A DNA stretch of 37,022 nucleotides from positions 1-37,022 of the forward strand of contig CASEIR010000095.1 of NCBI GenBank assembly GCA_949287925.1. The letters run 5' to 3'. The stretch's first letter is position 1; every line of letters begins with the position of its first letter. Shown piece by piece: positions 17,300 to 24,203 of this stretch. This DNA is from an uncultured Lachnospiraceae bacterium. Lineage in GTDB: Bacteria; Bacillota; Clostridia; Lachnospirales; Lachnospiraceae. The notes under the pieces were generated by a model, which searched no databases, was not told the DNA's origin, and worked only from the letters and a program-made list of their open reading frames with translations. A program made the position numbers and the translations under genes.

Positions 17300-17344
17300 A
17301 GAAGGTAACTTTTGCCTGCATCATGCAGACGGAAGTTACCTTCT
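17300..17344 (+). terminator. Leader hairpin or attenuator before surE
   Basis: AGAAGGTAACT (17300-17310) pairs with AGTTACCTTCT (17334-17344). An inner CTGCA/TGCAG stem surrounds CAT. It is followed by TTCTTT and then the surE ribosome binding site. It lies downstream of the surE promoter, so it is transcribed as part of the surE leader. The T run is interrupted, so termination may be partial. Confidence 0.55.
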
Positions 17345-17368
17345 TTCTTTAACAATGGAGGTGAGGAA

Positions 17369-18151
17369 ATGAAGCCATTGATTCTTATTACCAATGATGA
17401 TGGCAGCCGTTCGCCGGGACTTAAGGCCGTGGCGGAAGCGGTTCGGGGGCTGGGAGAAATACTGGTGGCGGCTCCATTTGTACAGCAGACGGGAATGGGA
17501 CGGGCTTTTCCGCGGGCTGCGGACAATGGCATAATCGAGCAGTCGGAAATGACCGTGCAGGGAGACCGGATCCCGGTTTATGGCGTGCATGGATCTCCGG
17601 CGCTGGCAGTGGCACATGGAATACTGGAAATCGCCGGCCGGAAGCCGGATCTGTGTATCAGCGGGATCAATTACGGGGAAAATCTGGGGATGACGGTGAC
17701 CTGCAGCGGCACGCTGGGGGCAGCGTTTGAAGCGGTGAGCCATGGAGTTCCGGCGATAGCCGTATCCGTGGCGGCAGATCTTTCCGTGCAGCGCACAGAA
17801 GCTTTTCCCCGGATTGACTGGGATCCGGCTATGCGGATTCTGCGCAGTGTGGCTGGGGAGGTATTGGAAAAGGGTATGTGGCCGGGAGCAGATCTTTTGA
17901 ACATTAATTTGCCGAAAGCGGGCGCGGATGGATCGGTATATCGTGTCACTTCGCTCAGCCGGCAGAATTATTTCTGTTTCCGGAAGCCGGGAAAAAGGGA
18001 CTGGTCGAAGCCATTTTCCCTGCAGTCGGAATTGTCGGTGAATCTGGACGGCCTGGAGCCAGAAAGTGATATCTACGCGGTCTATGTGGACCGTCAGATC
18101 TCCGTGACGCCGCTGTCTGTCCGGATGGCAGCAGGCTGTCTGTCTGGATGA
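17369..18151 (+). CDS. surE: SurE-family 5'-nucleotidase
   Basis: This is a 260-aa SurE phosphatase, which hydrolyses nucleoside 5'/3'-monophosphates and some other phosphoesters with a divalent metal. The N-terminal metal-binding ITNDDGSRSPGL (residues 7-18) is diagnostic. SGINYGENLG (about 95-104) and CSGTLGAAFEAVSHGVPAIAVS are further family motifs. ATG 17369 follows GGAGGTGAGGAA; the longer frame from 17312 starts inside the leader hairpin. Its C-terminus is encoded within a 23-bp tandem repeat, and the stop arises in the second unit, so the last residues (LSVRMAAGCLSG) may be altered. Confidence 0.93.
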   Translation: MKPLILITNDDGSRSPGLKAVAEAVRGLGEILVAAPFVQQTGMGRAFPRAADNGIIEQSEMTVQGDRIPVYGVHGSPALAVAHGILEIAGRKPDLCISGINYGENLGMTVTCSGTLGAAFEAVSHGVPAIAVSVAADLSVQRTEAFPRIDWDPAMRILRSVAGEVLEKGMWPGADLLNINLPKAGADGSVYRVTSLSRQNYFCFRKPGKRDWSKPFSLQSELSVNLDGLEPESDIYAVYVDRQISVTPLSVRMAAGCLSG

Positions 18152-18181
18152 CGGCACACTGTCTGTCCGGATGACGGCAGA
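18113..18181 (+). repeat. Three tandem copies of a 23-bp unit
   Basis: Units at 18113-18135, 18136-18158 and 18159-18181 each begin CTGTCTGTC(C/T)GGATG and differ at only a few positions. The array starts in the surE coding region, includes its stop codon and ends 5 bp before the T-box -35. Because 23 is not a multiple of three, each unit shifts the frame. Confidence 0.85.
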
Positions 18182-18186
18182 ATGCC

Positions 18187-18216
18187 TTGACAGTCCGGGG
18201 CCGGATGTGCTACGAT
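18187..18216 (+). promoter_or_regulatory. Promoter of the metG T-box leader
   Basis: The site reads TTGACA (18187-18192), an 18-bp spacer and TACGAT (18211-18216). The predicted start is near 18223, just before the T-box structure. Confidence 0.65.
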
Positions 18217-18222
18217 TCTTAA

Positions 18223-18576
18223 CATGAATCGATAAGGAAACGCAGTGATGAAGAGAGTACGCCTGACGGAGGTTCTACAGAGAATTCCCGCTCCCGGCCG
18301 GTGGTGCGCCGGGGAATGCTGAGAGGGATGGACGGAAGACCGGCGGAAGATGGCTTCTGAGCGGTGCGGGTGAGCACAGAGCCGAGAAGGTTCTGAGATT
18401 GGATCGGGAAAATCCTGGTAAGCCTGCAAAGGGACCGCCCTTTACAGCGGAAGGTGCGTAATGGCACCTGGCGAGGCCTGGGGCCGTGAGGCTTGGGCGA
18501 ACAGAAGTGGTAACACGGGACAGACCGTCTTCTCTGATCTTTCTATAGATATAGGAAGGTCAGAGTTTTTTATTTT
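18223..18576 (+). promoter_or_regulatory. Methionine-specific T-box riboswitch
   Basis: This is a tRNA-sensing leader that controls metG by antitermination. In Stem I, GAAG (18250-18253), then AGAGTA with the AGUA loop-E element (18254-18259), then CGCC (18260-18263) face GGCG (18342-18345), GAAG-ATG-G (18347-18353) and CTTC (18354-18357). This places a methionine AUG specifier at 18350-18352 in the bulge. The T-box core is AGAAGTGGTAACACGGG (about 18503-18519); its UGGU matches an ACCA tRNA end, as in tRNA-Met. The terminator stem is 18534-18546 with 18551-18563, followed by GAGTTTTTTATTTT. Uncharged tRNA-Met should stabilise the antiterminator. Confidence 0.92.
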
Positions 18577-18642
18577 GTCCCATTGTTTGAATCTGCGTTG
18601 AGATATCGGGAATTATCATATGGATAAAAGGAGAGGGTTGCA

Positions 18643-20571
18643 GTGGAAAAACAGAAATATTACATTACGACAGCCATTGCTTATACATCGGGGAAGCCTC
18701 ATATCGGCAATACTTATGAAATCGTCCTGGCGGACGCGATTGCCAGATATAAACGGAGCCGCGGATACGACGTTTTCTTCCAGACGGGAACCGATGAGCA
18801 TGGCCAGAAGATTGAATTGAAGGCAGAGGAAGCCGGAATCACACCGAAGGAATTTGTAGACGGTGTGGCGGGAGAGATTAAGACGATCTGGGATCTGATG
18901 AACACATCTTATGACAAATTCATCCGGACTACGGATGCGGATCATGAGAAGCAGGTACAGAAGATTTTTAAGAAATTATACGAAAAAGGCGACATTTACA
19001 AAGGATCTTACGAGGGACTTTATTGTACTCCATGCGAGTCTTTCTGGACGGAATCCCAGCTGGTGGACGGCAAATGTCCGGACTGCGGGCGTGAGGTGAA
19101 GCCGGCCAAGGAAGAGGCGTATTTCTTTAAAATGAGTAAGTATGCGGACCGGCTGATTGAGCACATCAATACGCATCCGGAGTTTATCCAGCCGGTGTCC
19201 CGGAAAAATGAGATGATGAACAACTTCCTGCTTCCGGGGCTTCAGGACCTGTGCGTGTCCAGAACTTCTTTCCAGTGGGGAATCCCGGTGGATTTCGACC
19301 CGAAGCATGTGGTCTATGTGTGGCTGGACGCCCTGACCAACTACATCACCGGAATCGGCTACGACTGTGACGGAGAGAGTACGGAGCAGTTTCAGAAGGA
19401 ATGGCCGGCAGATCTTCATCTGATCGGGAAGGATATCATCCGTTTCCATACCATCTACTGGCCCATTTTCCTGATGGCGCTGGATCTGCCGCTTCCAAAG
19501 CAGGTGTTCGGCCACCCGTGGCTGCTGCAGGGGGATGGCAAGATGAGCAAATCCAAAGGAAACGTTCTTTACGCAGACGAGCTGGTAGACTTCTTCGGGG
19601 TCGATGCGGTGCGGTATTTCGTCCTTCACGAGATGCCCTTTGACAACGACGGCGTCATTACCTGGGAACTGATGGTAGAACGTATGAATGCGGATCTGGC
19701 CAACACGCTGGGGAATCTAGTCAACCGGACGATTTCCATGACGAATAAGTATTTCGGCGGCGTGGTTACGGATAAGAATGTGGCGGACGAGACGGAAAAG
19801 GTTATTGATGATGATCTGAAATCCATGGCGTCACAGCTGGCGGCAAAAGTGGATGCTAAGATGGATGGACTTCGGGTGGCGGACGCCATTACCGAGATTT
19901 TCAATCTCTTCAAACGCTGCAACAAATATATTGATGAAACGATGCCTTGGGCGCTGGCTAAGGACGAGGCGAAAAAAGACCGGTTGGAAACGGTGCTTTA
20001 CAATCTGATCGAAAGCATCAAGACCGGCGCCCGGGAGATCGCGTCCTTCATGCCGGAAACTTCTGAACGGATTCTGGCGCAGCTGGGTGATGGTAAAGTT
20101 ACTGAGAAACCGGAGATTCTCTTCGCAAGACTGGATTTGGAAGAGGTCATGAAAAAAGTAGAAGAACTGCATCCGCCAGTGGCAGAAGAAACTCCGGCAG
20201 GCGAAGAGACGGATGCCGCGCCAGTTATCGATATTGAGCCAAAGCCGGAGATCACCTTCGAAGATTTCGGAAAAATGCAGTTCCAGGTAGGGGAGATCAT
20301 CGCCTGCGAAGAAGTGAAGAAGTCCAAGAAACTGCTCTGCTCACAGGTAAAGATCGGAAGCCAGGTTAAACAGATCGTATCCGGTATCAAAGCACACTAT
20401 ACCCCCGAAGAAATGGTGGGTAAAAAAGTCATGGTACTGGTAAATCTGAAACCCGCAAAACTGGCAGGCGTACTGTCCGAAGGCATGTTGCTGTGCGCAG
20501 AAGACGCCGAAGGCAACCTGGCACTCATGACCCCGGAAAAAGAAATGCCGGCAGGAGCCGAAATAAATTAG
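18643..20571 (+). CDS. metG: Methionyl-tRNA synthetase
   Basis: This enzyme charges tRNA-Met with methionine (642 aa). The class I HIGH motif is HIGN (20-23), and KMSKS is at 300-304. A zinc knuckle in the connective domain uses C128, C131, C145 and C148. The anticodon-binding helices lie at about 345-500. The final 105 residues (FEDFGKMQFQVGEIIACEEVKKSKKLL through MPAGAEIN) are a Trbp111-like OB-fold tRNA-binding domain that dimerises the enzyme. GTG 18643 is preceded by AGGAG at 9 nt. Expression is controlled by the Met T-box upstream. A palindromic repeat begins 5 nt after the stop. Confidence 0.97.
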   Translation: MEKQKYYITTAIAYTSGKPHIGNTYEIVLADAIARYKRSRGYDVFFQTGTDEHGQKIELKAEEAGITPKEFVDGVAGEIKTIWDLMNTSYDKFIRTTDADHEKQVQKIFKKLYEKGDIYKGSYEGLYCTPCESFWTESQLVDGKCPDCGREVKPAKEEAYFFKMSKYADRLIEHINTHPEFIQPVSRKNEMMNNFLLPGLQDLCVSRTSFQWGIPVDFDPKHVVYVWLDALTNYITGIGYDCDGESTEQFQKEWPADLHLIGKDIIRFHTIYWPIFLMALDLPLPKQVFGHPWLLQGDGKMSKSKGNVLYADELVDFFGVDAVRYFVLHEMPFDNDGVITWELMVERMNADLANTLGNLVNRTISMTNKYFGGVVTDKNVADETEKVIDDDLKSMASQLAAKVDAKMDGLRVADAITEIFNLFKRCNKYIDETMPWALAKDEAKKDRLETVLYNLIESIKTGAREIASFMPETSERILAQLGDGKVTEKPEILFARLDLEEVMKKVEELHPPVAEETPAGEETDAAPVIDIEPKPEITFEDFGKMQFQVGEIIACEEVKKSKKLLCSQVKIGSQVKQIVSGIKAHYTPEEMVGKKVMVLVNLKPAKLAGVLSEGMLLCAEDAEGNLALMTPEKEMPAGAEIN

Positions 20572-20575
20572 TTTC

Positions 20576-20611
20576 TGGGGACGGGGAATTTTCAAAAATT
20601 CCCCGTCCCCA
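20576..20611. repeat. Palindromic repeat, copy R1
   Basis: Arms TGGGGACGGGGAATTTT and its reverse complement surround a 2-nt centre (CA). It is one of three near-identical elements in the window (see 21653 and 33896). It lies between metG and ddh, 5 nt after the metG stop. No T tract follows, so it is not a standard terminator. Confidence 0.9.
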
Positions 20612-20631
20612 ATAAAAAAGGAGGAATCATA

Positions 20632-21618
20632 GTGGATAAAATCAGAATTGGTATTGTAGGATATGGAAATATTGGCAGAGGCGTTGAGAAGGCCATCGCC
20701 CGTAATGAGGATATGGAGCTGGCAGCAGTGTTTACCCGAAGAGATCCGGCATCTGTAAAGATCTGTACGGAGACGGCGGCTGTGAAATCCATGGATGATA
20801 TGGCAGCGATGAAGGATGAGATTGATGTCATGATTCTGTGCGGAGGATCTGCTACGGATCTGCCGGTAATGGGACCGCAGATTGCTGCGAACTTTAATAC
20901 CATTGACAGTTTTGATACGCATGCCAGAATCCCGGAATATTTTGCAAATGTGGACAAAGCGGCAAAAGACGGCGGCAAGATCGGAATTATCTCTGTAGGC
21001 TGGGATCCGGGTATGTTTTCTCTGAACCGTCTGTATGCAGAATCGATCCTGGTGCAGGGAAGTACTTATACGTTCTGGGGCAAAGGCGTGAGCCAGGGAC
21101 ATTCGGATGCGATCCGCCGGGTGAAAGGCGTGAAAAATGGCATCCAGTATACGGTTCCGGTGGAGGAAGCGGTTGACCGTGTCAGAAGTGGAAGCGAGCC
21201 AGAGCTGACTACACAGGAGAAACACCTTCGGGAATGTTACGTAGTGCCGGAAGAAGGGGCAGATCTGAAAGCTATTGAGGAAGCGATTAAGAGTATGCCG
21301 AATTATTTTGACGAATATGATACTACCGTAACCTTTATCACCGAAGATGAGCTGAAGGAACAGCACAGCAAGATGCCTCACGGCGGATTTGTGATCCGCA
21401 GCGGCGAGACCGGAACGGAAGGCAGCAAGCATATTATCGAATATTCTCTGAAGCTGGACTCTAATCCGGAATTTACAGCCAGCGTGCTGGTATGCTATGC
21501 AAGAGCGGCGTACAGACTGGCAAAAGCAGGCGAAAGCGGAGCAAGAACAGTATTCGATATTGCGCCGGCGCTTCTTTCCATGAAGAGCCCGGAAGAATTA
21601 AGAGCACACTTATTGTAA
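20632..21618 (+). CDS. ddh: meso-Diaminopimelate D-dehydrogenase
   Basis: This NADPH-dependent enzyme interconverts tetrahydrodipicolinate with ammonia and meso-diaminopimelate in one step, a short route to lysine and cell-wall DAP (328 aa, normal length). The Rossmann motif is IGIVGYGNIGRGV (6-18). Characteristic stretches include VFTRRDP, FDTHARIPEYFANVD, GIISVGWDPGMFSLNRLY and FWGKGVSQGHSDAIRRVKGV, which hold substrate-binding residues of the family. Start: GTG 20632, 7-8 nt after AAAGGAGG. It is flanked on both sides by copies of the palindromic repeat and is probably a single-gene unit. Confidence 0.96.
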   Translation: MDKIRIGIVGYGNIGRGVEKAIARNEDMELAAVFTRRDPASVKICTETAAVKSMDDMAAMKDEIDVMILCGGSATDLPVMGPQIAANFNTIDSFDTHARIPEYFANVDKAAKDGGKIGIISVGWDPGMFSLNRLYAESILVQGSTYTFWGKGVSQGHSDAIRRVKGVKNGIQYTVPVEEAVDRVRSGSEPELTTQEKHLRECYVVPEEGADLKAIEEAIKSMPNYFDEYDTTVTFITEDELKEQHSKMPHGGFVIRSGETGTEGSKHIIEYSLKLDSNPEFTASVLVCYARAAYRLAKAGESGARTVFDIAPALLSMKSPEELRAHLL

Positions 21619-21652
21619 GATAGTAATGCAAAAAGGGACAGGTGAACTACGT

Positions 21653-21690
21653 TTGGGGACGGGGAATTTTTAAAAATTCCCCGTCCCCAA
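21653..21690. repeat. Palindromic repeat, copy R2 (perfect 38-bp palindrome)
   Basis: Bases 21653-21690 read the same on both strands: TTGGGGACGGGGAATTTTT followed directly by its complement. Just upstream, 21635-21650 (GGGACAGGTGAACTAC) resembles the other arm type seen in copy R4 at 29760, so R2 may be a composite of two related elements. It sits immediately before the tatD ribosome binding site. Confidence 0.92.
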
Positions 21691-21701
21691 TGGAGGTTAT
21701 T

Positions 21702-22466
21702 ATGATTTTTGATACGCATGCGCATTATGATGATGAGCAATTTGATTTAGACCGGGAGGAGCTGTTGGCTTCGATGGCGGCTGGCGGCGTGGGAACGATC
21801 GTGAATGTGAGCGCTACCTTTGAATCCTGCTCTGAGGTGGTGGAGATGGTGCAGCGCTACCCGTTTATGTATGCTGCGGTAGGCGTTCATCCAGATGAGG
21901 TAGGAGCGTTGAACGAAGATCGTTTCCGGCAGATGGAGCAGCTGCTGGGCCGGGACAAGGTAGTGGCCGTAGGCGAGATCGGACTTGACTATTACTGGGA
22001 CAATGAATCTCACGATCTGCAGAAACACTGGTTTATCCGTCAGCTTGAGATGGCAAGAGCGCATGGATTGCCGGTGCTGATCCACAGCCGGGAGGCGGCA
22101 GCAGATACCATGACGGTCATGAAGGAGTATGGACAAGGACTAAAAGGTGTGATCCATTGTTTTTCATATTCGAAAGAAATGGCGAAGGAATATGTAAAAA
22201 TGGGATATTATATCGGAGTGGGCGGTGTGGTCACGTTTAAAAATGCAAGAAAATTAAAAGAGACGGTGGAAGCGATTCCGCTGTCTTCAATCGTATTGGA
22301 GACCGACTGTCCATATCTGGCTCCGGTGCCGTACCGAGGGAAAAGAAATAATTCTCTTTACTTAGCTTATGTGGCGGAAGCAATTGCGGAACTGAAGCAG
22401 GTGACGGTTCAGGAAGTGATCAATCAGACTGAACAGAACGCCAAGGCGCTATATCAGATTGCCTGA
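21702..22466 (+). CDS. TatD-family metal-dependent hydrolase
   Basis: This is a 254-aa TIM-barrel hydrolase of the TatD/YcfH group, which includes DNases and other phosphodiesterases. Metal ligands are seen in FDTHAHYDD (HxH at 6-8), VGEIGLDYYWD (Glu at about 92), LIHSREA (His at about 128), VIHCFSYS (His at about 153) and LETDCPYLAP (Asp at about 204). ATG 21702 follows GGAGG at 5 nt. The longer open frame from 21642 is encoded by the palindromic repeat and is not a real extension. TatD genes often lie beside metG and rsmA, as here. The 3' end overlaps the opposing small gene by 18 nt. Confidence 0.94.
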   Translation: MIFDTHAHYDDEQFDLDREELLASMAAGGVGTIVNVSATFESCSEVVEMVQRYPFMYAAVGVHPDEVGALNEDRFRQMEQLLGRDKVVAVGEIGLDYYWDNESHDLQKHWFIRQLEMARAHGLPVLIHSREAAADTMTVMKEYGQGLKGVIHCFSYSKEMAKEYVKMGYYIGVGGVVTFKNARKLKETVEAIPLSSIVLETDCPYLAPVPYRGKRNNSLYLAYVAEAIAELKQVTVQEVINQTEQNAKALYQIA

Positions 22467-22784
22467 GGCATCGCAGTATAATACATCATATTCTATATGC
22501 ATTCGATAATGGATTCTGGTTCGGTATAGCCTTATCTCATAGAAAGCTCCCGGCCGGGATCCATTTATCTTTTCATGAAACGTGACAACTTGAATGGCTG
22601 TTTTTTGCAGATCTACCGGCATTAAAGTATTCATTACTACATACAAACGGTAATCCGTGGCATCATCGGAAGTAAACACGGAAGAACTGCAAATCTGAAA
22701 AGGCGAAAGCTCTACCGATAAAAATAACGATACCAGTAATACAAGTATGAACAGTAACAAATGTGGCATTTTGGAACGTTTCAT
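22449..22784 (-). CDS. Small membrane-anchored protein of unknown function
   Basis: This is a 111-aa protein. It has a basic start (MKRSK), one hydrophobic segment at about residues 7-25 (HLLLFILVLLVSLFLSVEL) and then a polar extracytoplasmic part. I recognise no family. The coding call rests on a good ribosome site (GGAG, 6 nt before ATG on the minus strand), a sensible membrane-anchor topology and the lack of any competing frame over 22467-22784. It converges on tatD with an 18-nt overlap and diverges from the small HTH gene. Cysteines at about 32 and 104 could be redox-active, but this is speculative. Confidence 0.65.
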   Translation of the reverse strand: MKRSKMPHLLLFILVLLVSLFLSVELSPFQICSSSVFTSDDATDYRLYVVMNTLMPVDLQKTAIQVVTFHEKINGSRPGAFYEIRLYRTRIHYRMHIEYDVLYCDASGNLI

Positions 22785-22827
22785 ATAAACTCCTTAAGTA
22801 CAGTTGATTTCCATATAGTTTCGAAGA

Positions 22828-22851
22828 TACAGTGTATTTAATTACAGTGTA
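22828..22851. promoter_or_regulatory. Direct repeats in the divergent promoter region
   Basis: TACAGTGTA occurs at 22828-22836 and again at 22843-22851, 15 bp apart. The 9-mer is nearly a palindrome itself. It lies between the divergent membrane-protein and HTH genes. A possible -10 for the HTH gene is TATACT at 22887-22892. Binding by the HTH protein is inferred. Confidence 0.4.
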
Positions 22852-22921
22852 GGTTAATATATCTATTTTTTCAACAGAAATGTGGGTATACTTACTTCAA
22901 ATGAAACGGTATGGTGATAAT

Positions 22922-23149
22922 ATGAGCAGGATCGTGATTAATTTAGAGGCGGTGCTTGCACAAAAAGGTGTCAGTAAGACACAACTTTGCTACCAGTGCA
23001 GGCTTCAGCGTACACAGCTGAATAATTATTGCAAGAATAAGGTGGTCCGGGTGGATCTTCATACAATCGCGAAGATCTGTGATTGTCTGGAATGTGGCGT
23101 TGAAGACATTCTGAAGCTGGAAGGAGACGAAGAATGCCCGGGGAATTAA
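22922..23149 (+). CDS. Small XRE-type helix-turn-helix protein
   Basis: This 75-aa protein consists almost only of a Cro/CI-like DNA-binding domain: INLEAVLAQKGVSKTQLCYQCRLQRTQLNNYCKNKVVRVDLHTIAKICDCLECGVEDILKLE. This is the compact type common in Firmicutes (residues about 5-65), often with several Cys. ATG 22922 is chosen because the domain begins right after it; the ribosome site (GGTGAT) is weak, and upstream ATGs at 22901 and 22880 have none. Repeats at 22828-22851 upstream may be its operator. The role is unknown. Confidence 0.8.
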   Translation: MSRIVINLEAVLAQKGVSKTQLCYQCRLQRTQLNNYCKNKVVRVDLHTIAKICDCLECGVEDILKLEGDEECPGN

Positions 23150-23220
23150 TGGTTCTGGCAACATTTGTCACATCTGTTTTCAAAAAATTCATTTTTTCTT
23201 AATTTTTATTTTTGTCTTTT

Positions 23221-23252
23221 TTGTATCATTCAATTCGAAGATATTGTATAAT
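23221..23252 (+). promoter_or_regulatory. Possible rsmA promoter
   Basis: TATAAT is at 23247-23252, 31 nt before the rsmA start. The best upstream hexamer is TTGTAT (23221-23226), but its spacing (20 bp) is poor, so only the -10 is convincing. The preceding 60 bp are very T-rich. Confidence 0.45.
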
Positions 23253-23283
23253 ACTCCATATACTTTTATCGGGAGTGTAAAGA

Positions 23284-24159
23284 ATGAATGGTCCTACCTT
23301 AGGAAATCCACAAAATACAATTGAGATTCTGCAGAAATATAAATTCTCATTCCAAAAGAAATTCGGTCAGAATTTCCTGATTGATACCCATGTACTGGAC
23401 AAGATTATAAATGCAGCGAAAATTACCAAAGAAGATATGGTGCTGGAGATTGGCCCCGGAATTGGCACAATGACCCAGTATCTGGCGGAAGCGGCCGGTA
23501 AGGTAATTGCAGTCGAGATCGATAAGAATCTGATTCCGATCCTTAAGGATACCCTGAGCGCTTACGAGAATGTACAGGTGATCAATGAAGACGTGTTAAA
23601 ACTGGATCTTTGTGCGCTTGCGGAACGGGAAAACGGCGGAAAACCTATCAAAGTGGTGGCGAATCTGCCGTATTACATTACAACGCCGATTATTATGGGG
23701 TTGTTCGAAAGCCATGTTCCGGTGGACAGCATAACGGTCATGGTCCAAAAGGAAGTGGCAGACCGGATGCAGACCGGACCGGGAAGCAAGGATTACGGTG
23801 CATTGTCTCTGGCGGTACAGTATTATGCAGAGCCGTATATCGTGGCAAATGTCCCCCCCAACTGTTTTATGCCAAGACCTCGGGTTGGTTCAGCGGTGAT
23901 CCGGCTTACCAGGCATGAGACCCCGCCGGTGGAGGTGGCTGATGAGAAATTGATGTTCCATATTATCCGCGCATCATTTAACCAGAGAAGAAAGACTTTG
24001 GTCAACGGGCTGAATAACTCGGATCAGATTCCGTTTTCCAAAGAAGTCATTGCGGAAGCGGTGGAGAAGCTGGGGAAGGGAACTGGCGTCCGGGGAGAGG
24101 CGCTTACGCTGGAAGAATTTGCCAGATTGAGCAATCTTCTGGCAGAACAGGTACGGTGA
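23284..24159 (+). CDS. rsmA: 16S rRNA dimethyladenosine transferase
   Basis: This enzyme dimethylates the two adjacent adenines near the 3' end of 16S rRNA during 30S maturation (291 aa, normal length). Motifs are FGQNFLIDTHVLDKII (about 29-44), the SAM-binding VLEIGPGIGTMTQYLAE (motif I, about 57-73), AVEIDKNLIPIL, the catalytic NLPYYITTPI (motif IV, about 128-137), and PNCFMPRPRVGSAVIRL. ATG 23284 follows GGGAGTG. Loss of the protein in other bacteria gives kasugamycin resistance. The gene lies in the common metG-tatD-rsmA neighbourhood, here interrupted by ddh and two small genes. Confidence 0.97.
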   Translation: MNGPTLGNPQNTIEILQKYKFSFQKKFGQNFLIDTHVLDKIINAAKITKEDMVLEIGPGIGTMTQYLAEAAGKVIAVEIDKNLIPILKDTLSAYENVQVINEDVLKLDLCALAERENGGKPIKVVANLPYYITTPIIMGLFESHVPVDSITVMVQKEVADRMQTGPGSKDYGALSLAVQYYAEPYIVANVPPNCFMPRPRVGSAVIRLTRHETPPVEVADEKLMFHIIRASFNQRRKTLVNGLNNSDQIPFSKEVIAEAVEKLGKGTGVRGEALTLEEFARLSNLLAEQVR

Positions 24160-24203
24160 GAGATACTCTCGTAAATAGATAGAGAACAGAAAGGATGGTA
24201 TTT

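Noticed and set aside
18113-18181. Possible CRISPR array
   Set aside because: The three 23-bp units are directly adjacent with no spacers and lie partly in coding sequence; this is a simple tandem repeat.
20576-20611. Palindrome R1 as an intrinsic terminator of metG
   Set aside because: The stem is strong, but no T tract follows on the plus strand, and the same element occurs in front of a start codon (R2). A dispersed repeat explains it better.
20341-21432. 363-codon open frame on the minus strand
   Set aside because: It spans the end of metG, repeat R1 and most of ddh in antisense. Both plus-strand genes are well supported.
21642-21701. N-terminal extension of TatD through the palindromic repeat
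   Set aside because: The extra residues (YVWGRGIFKNSPSP) are encoded by repeat R2. The family begins at MIFDTHAH, which has a correctly spaced GGAGG.
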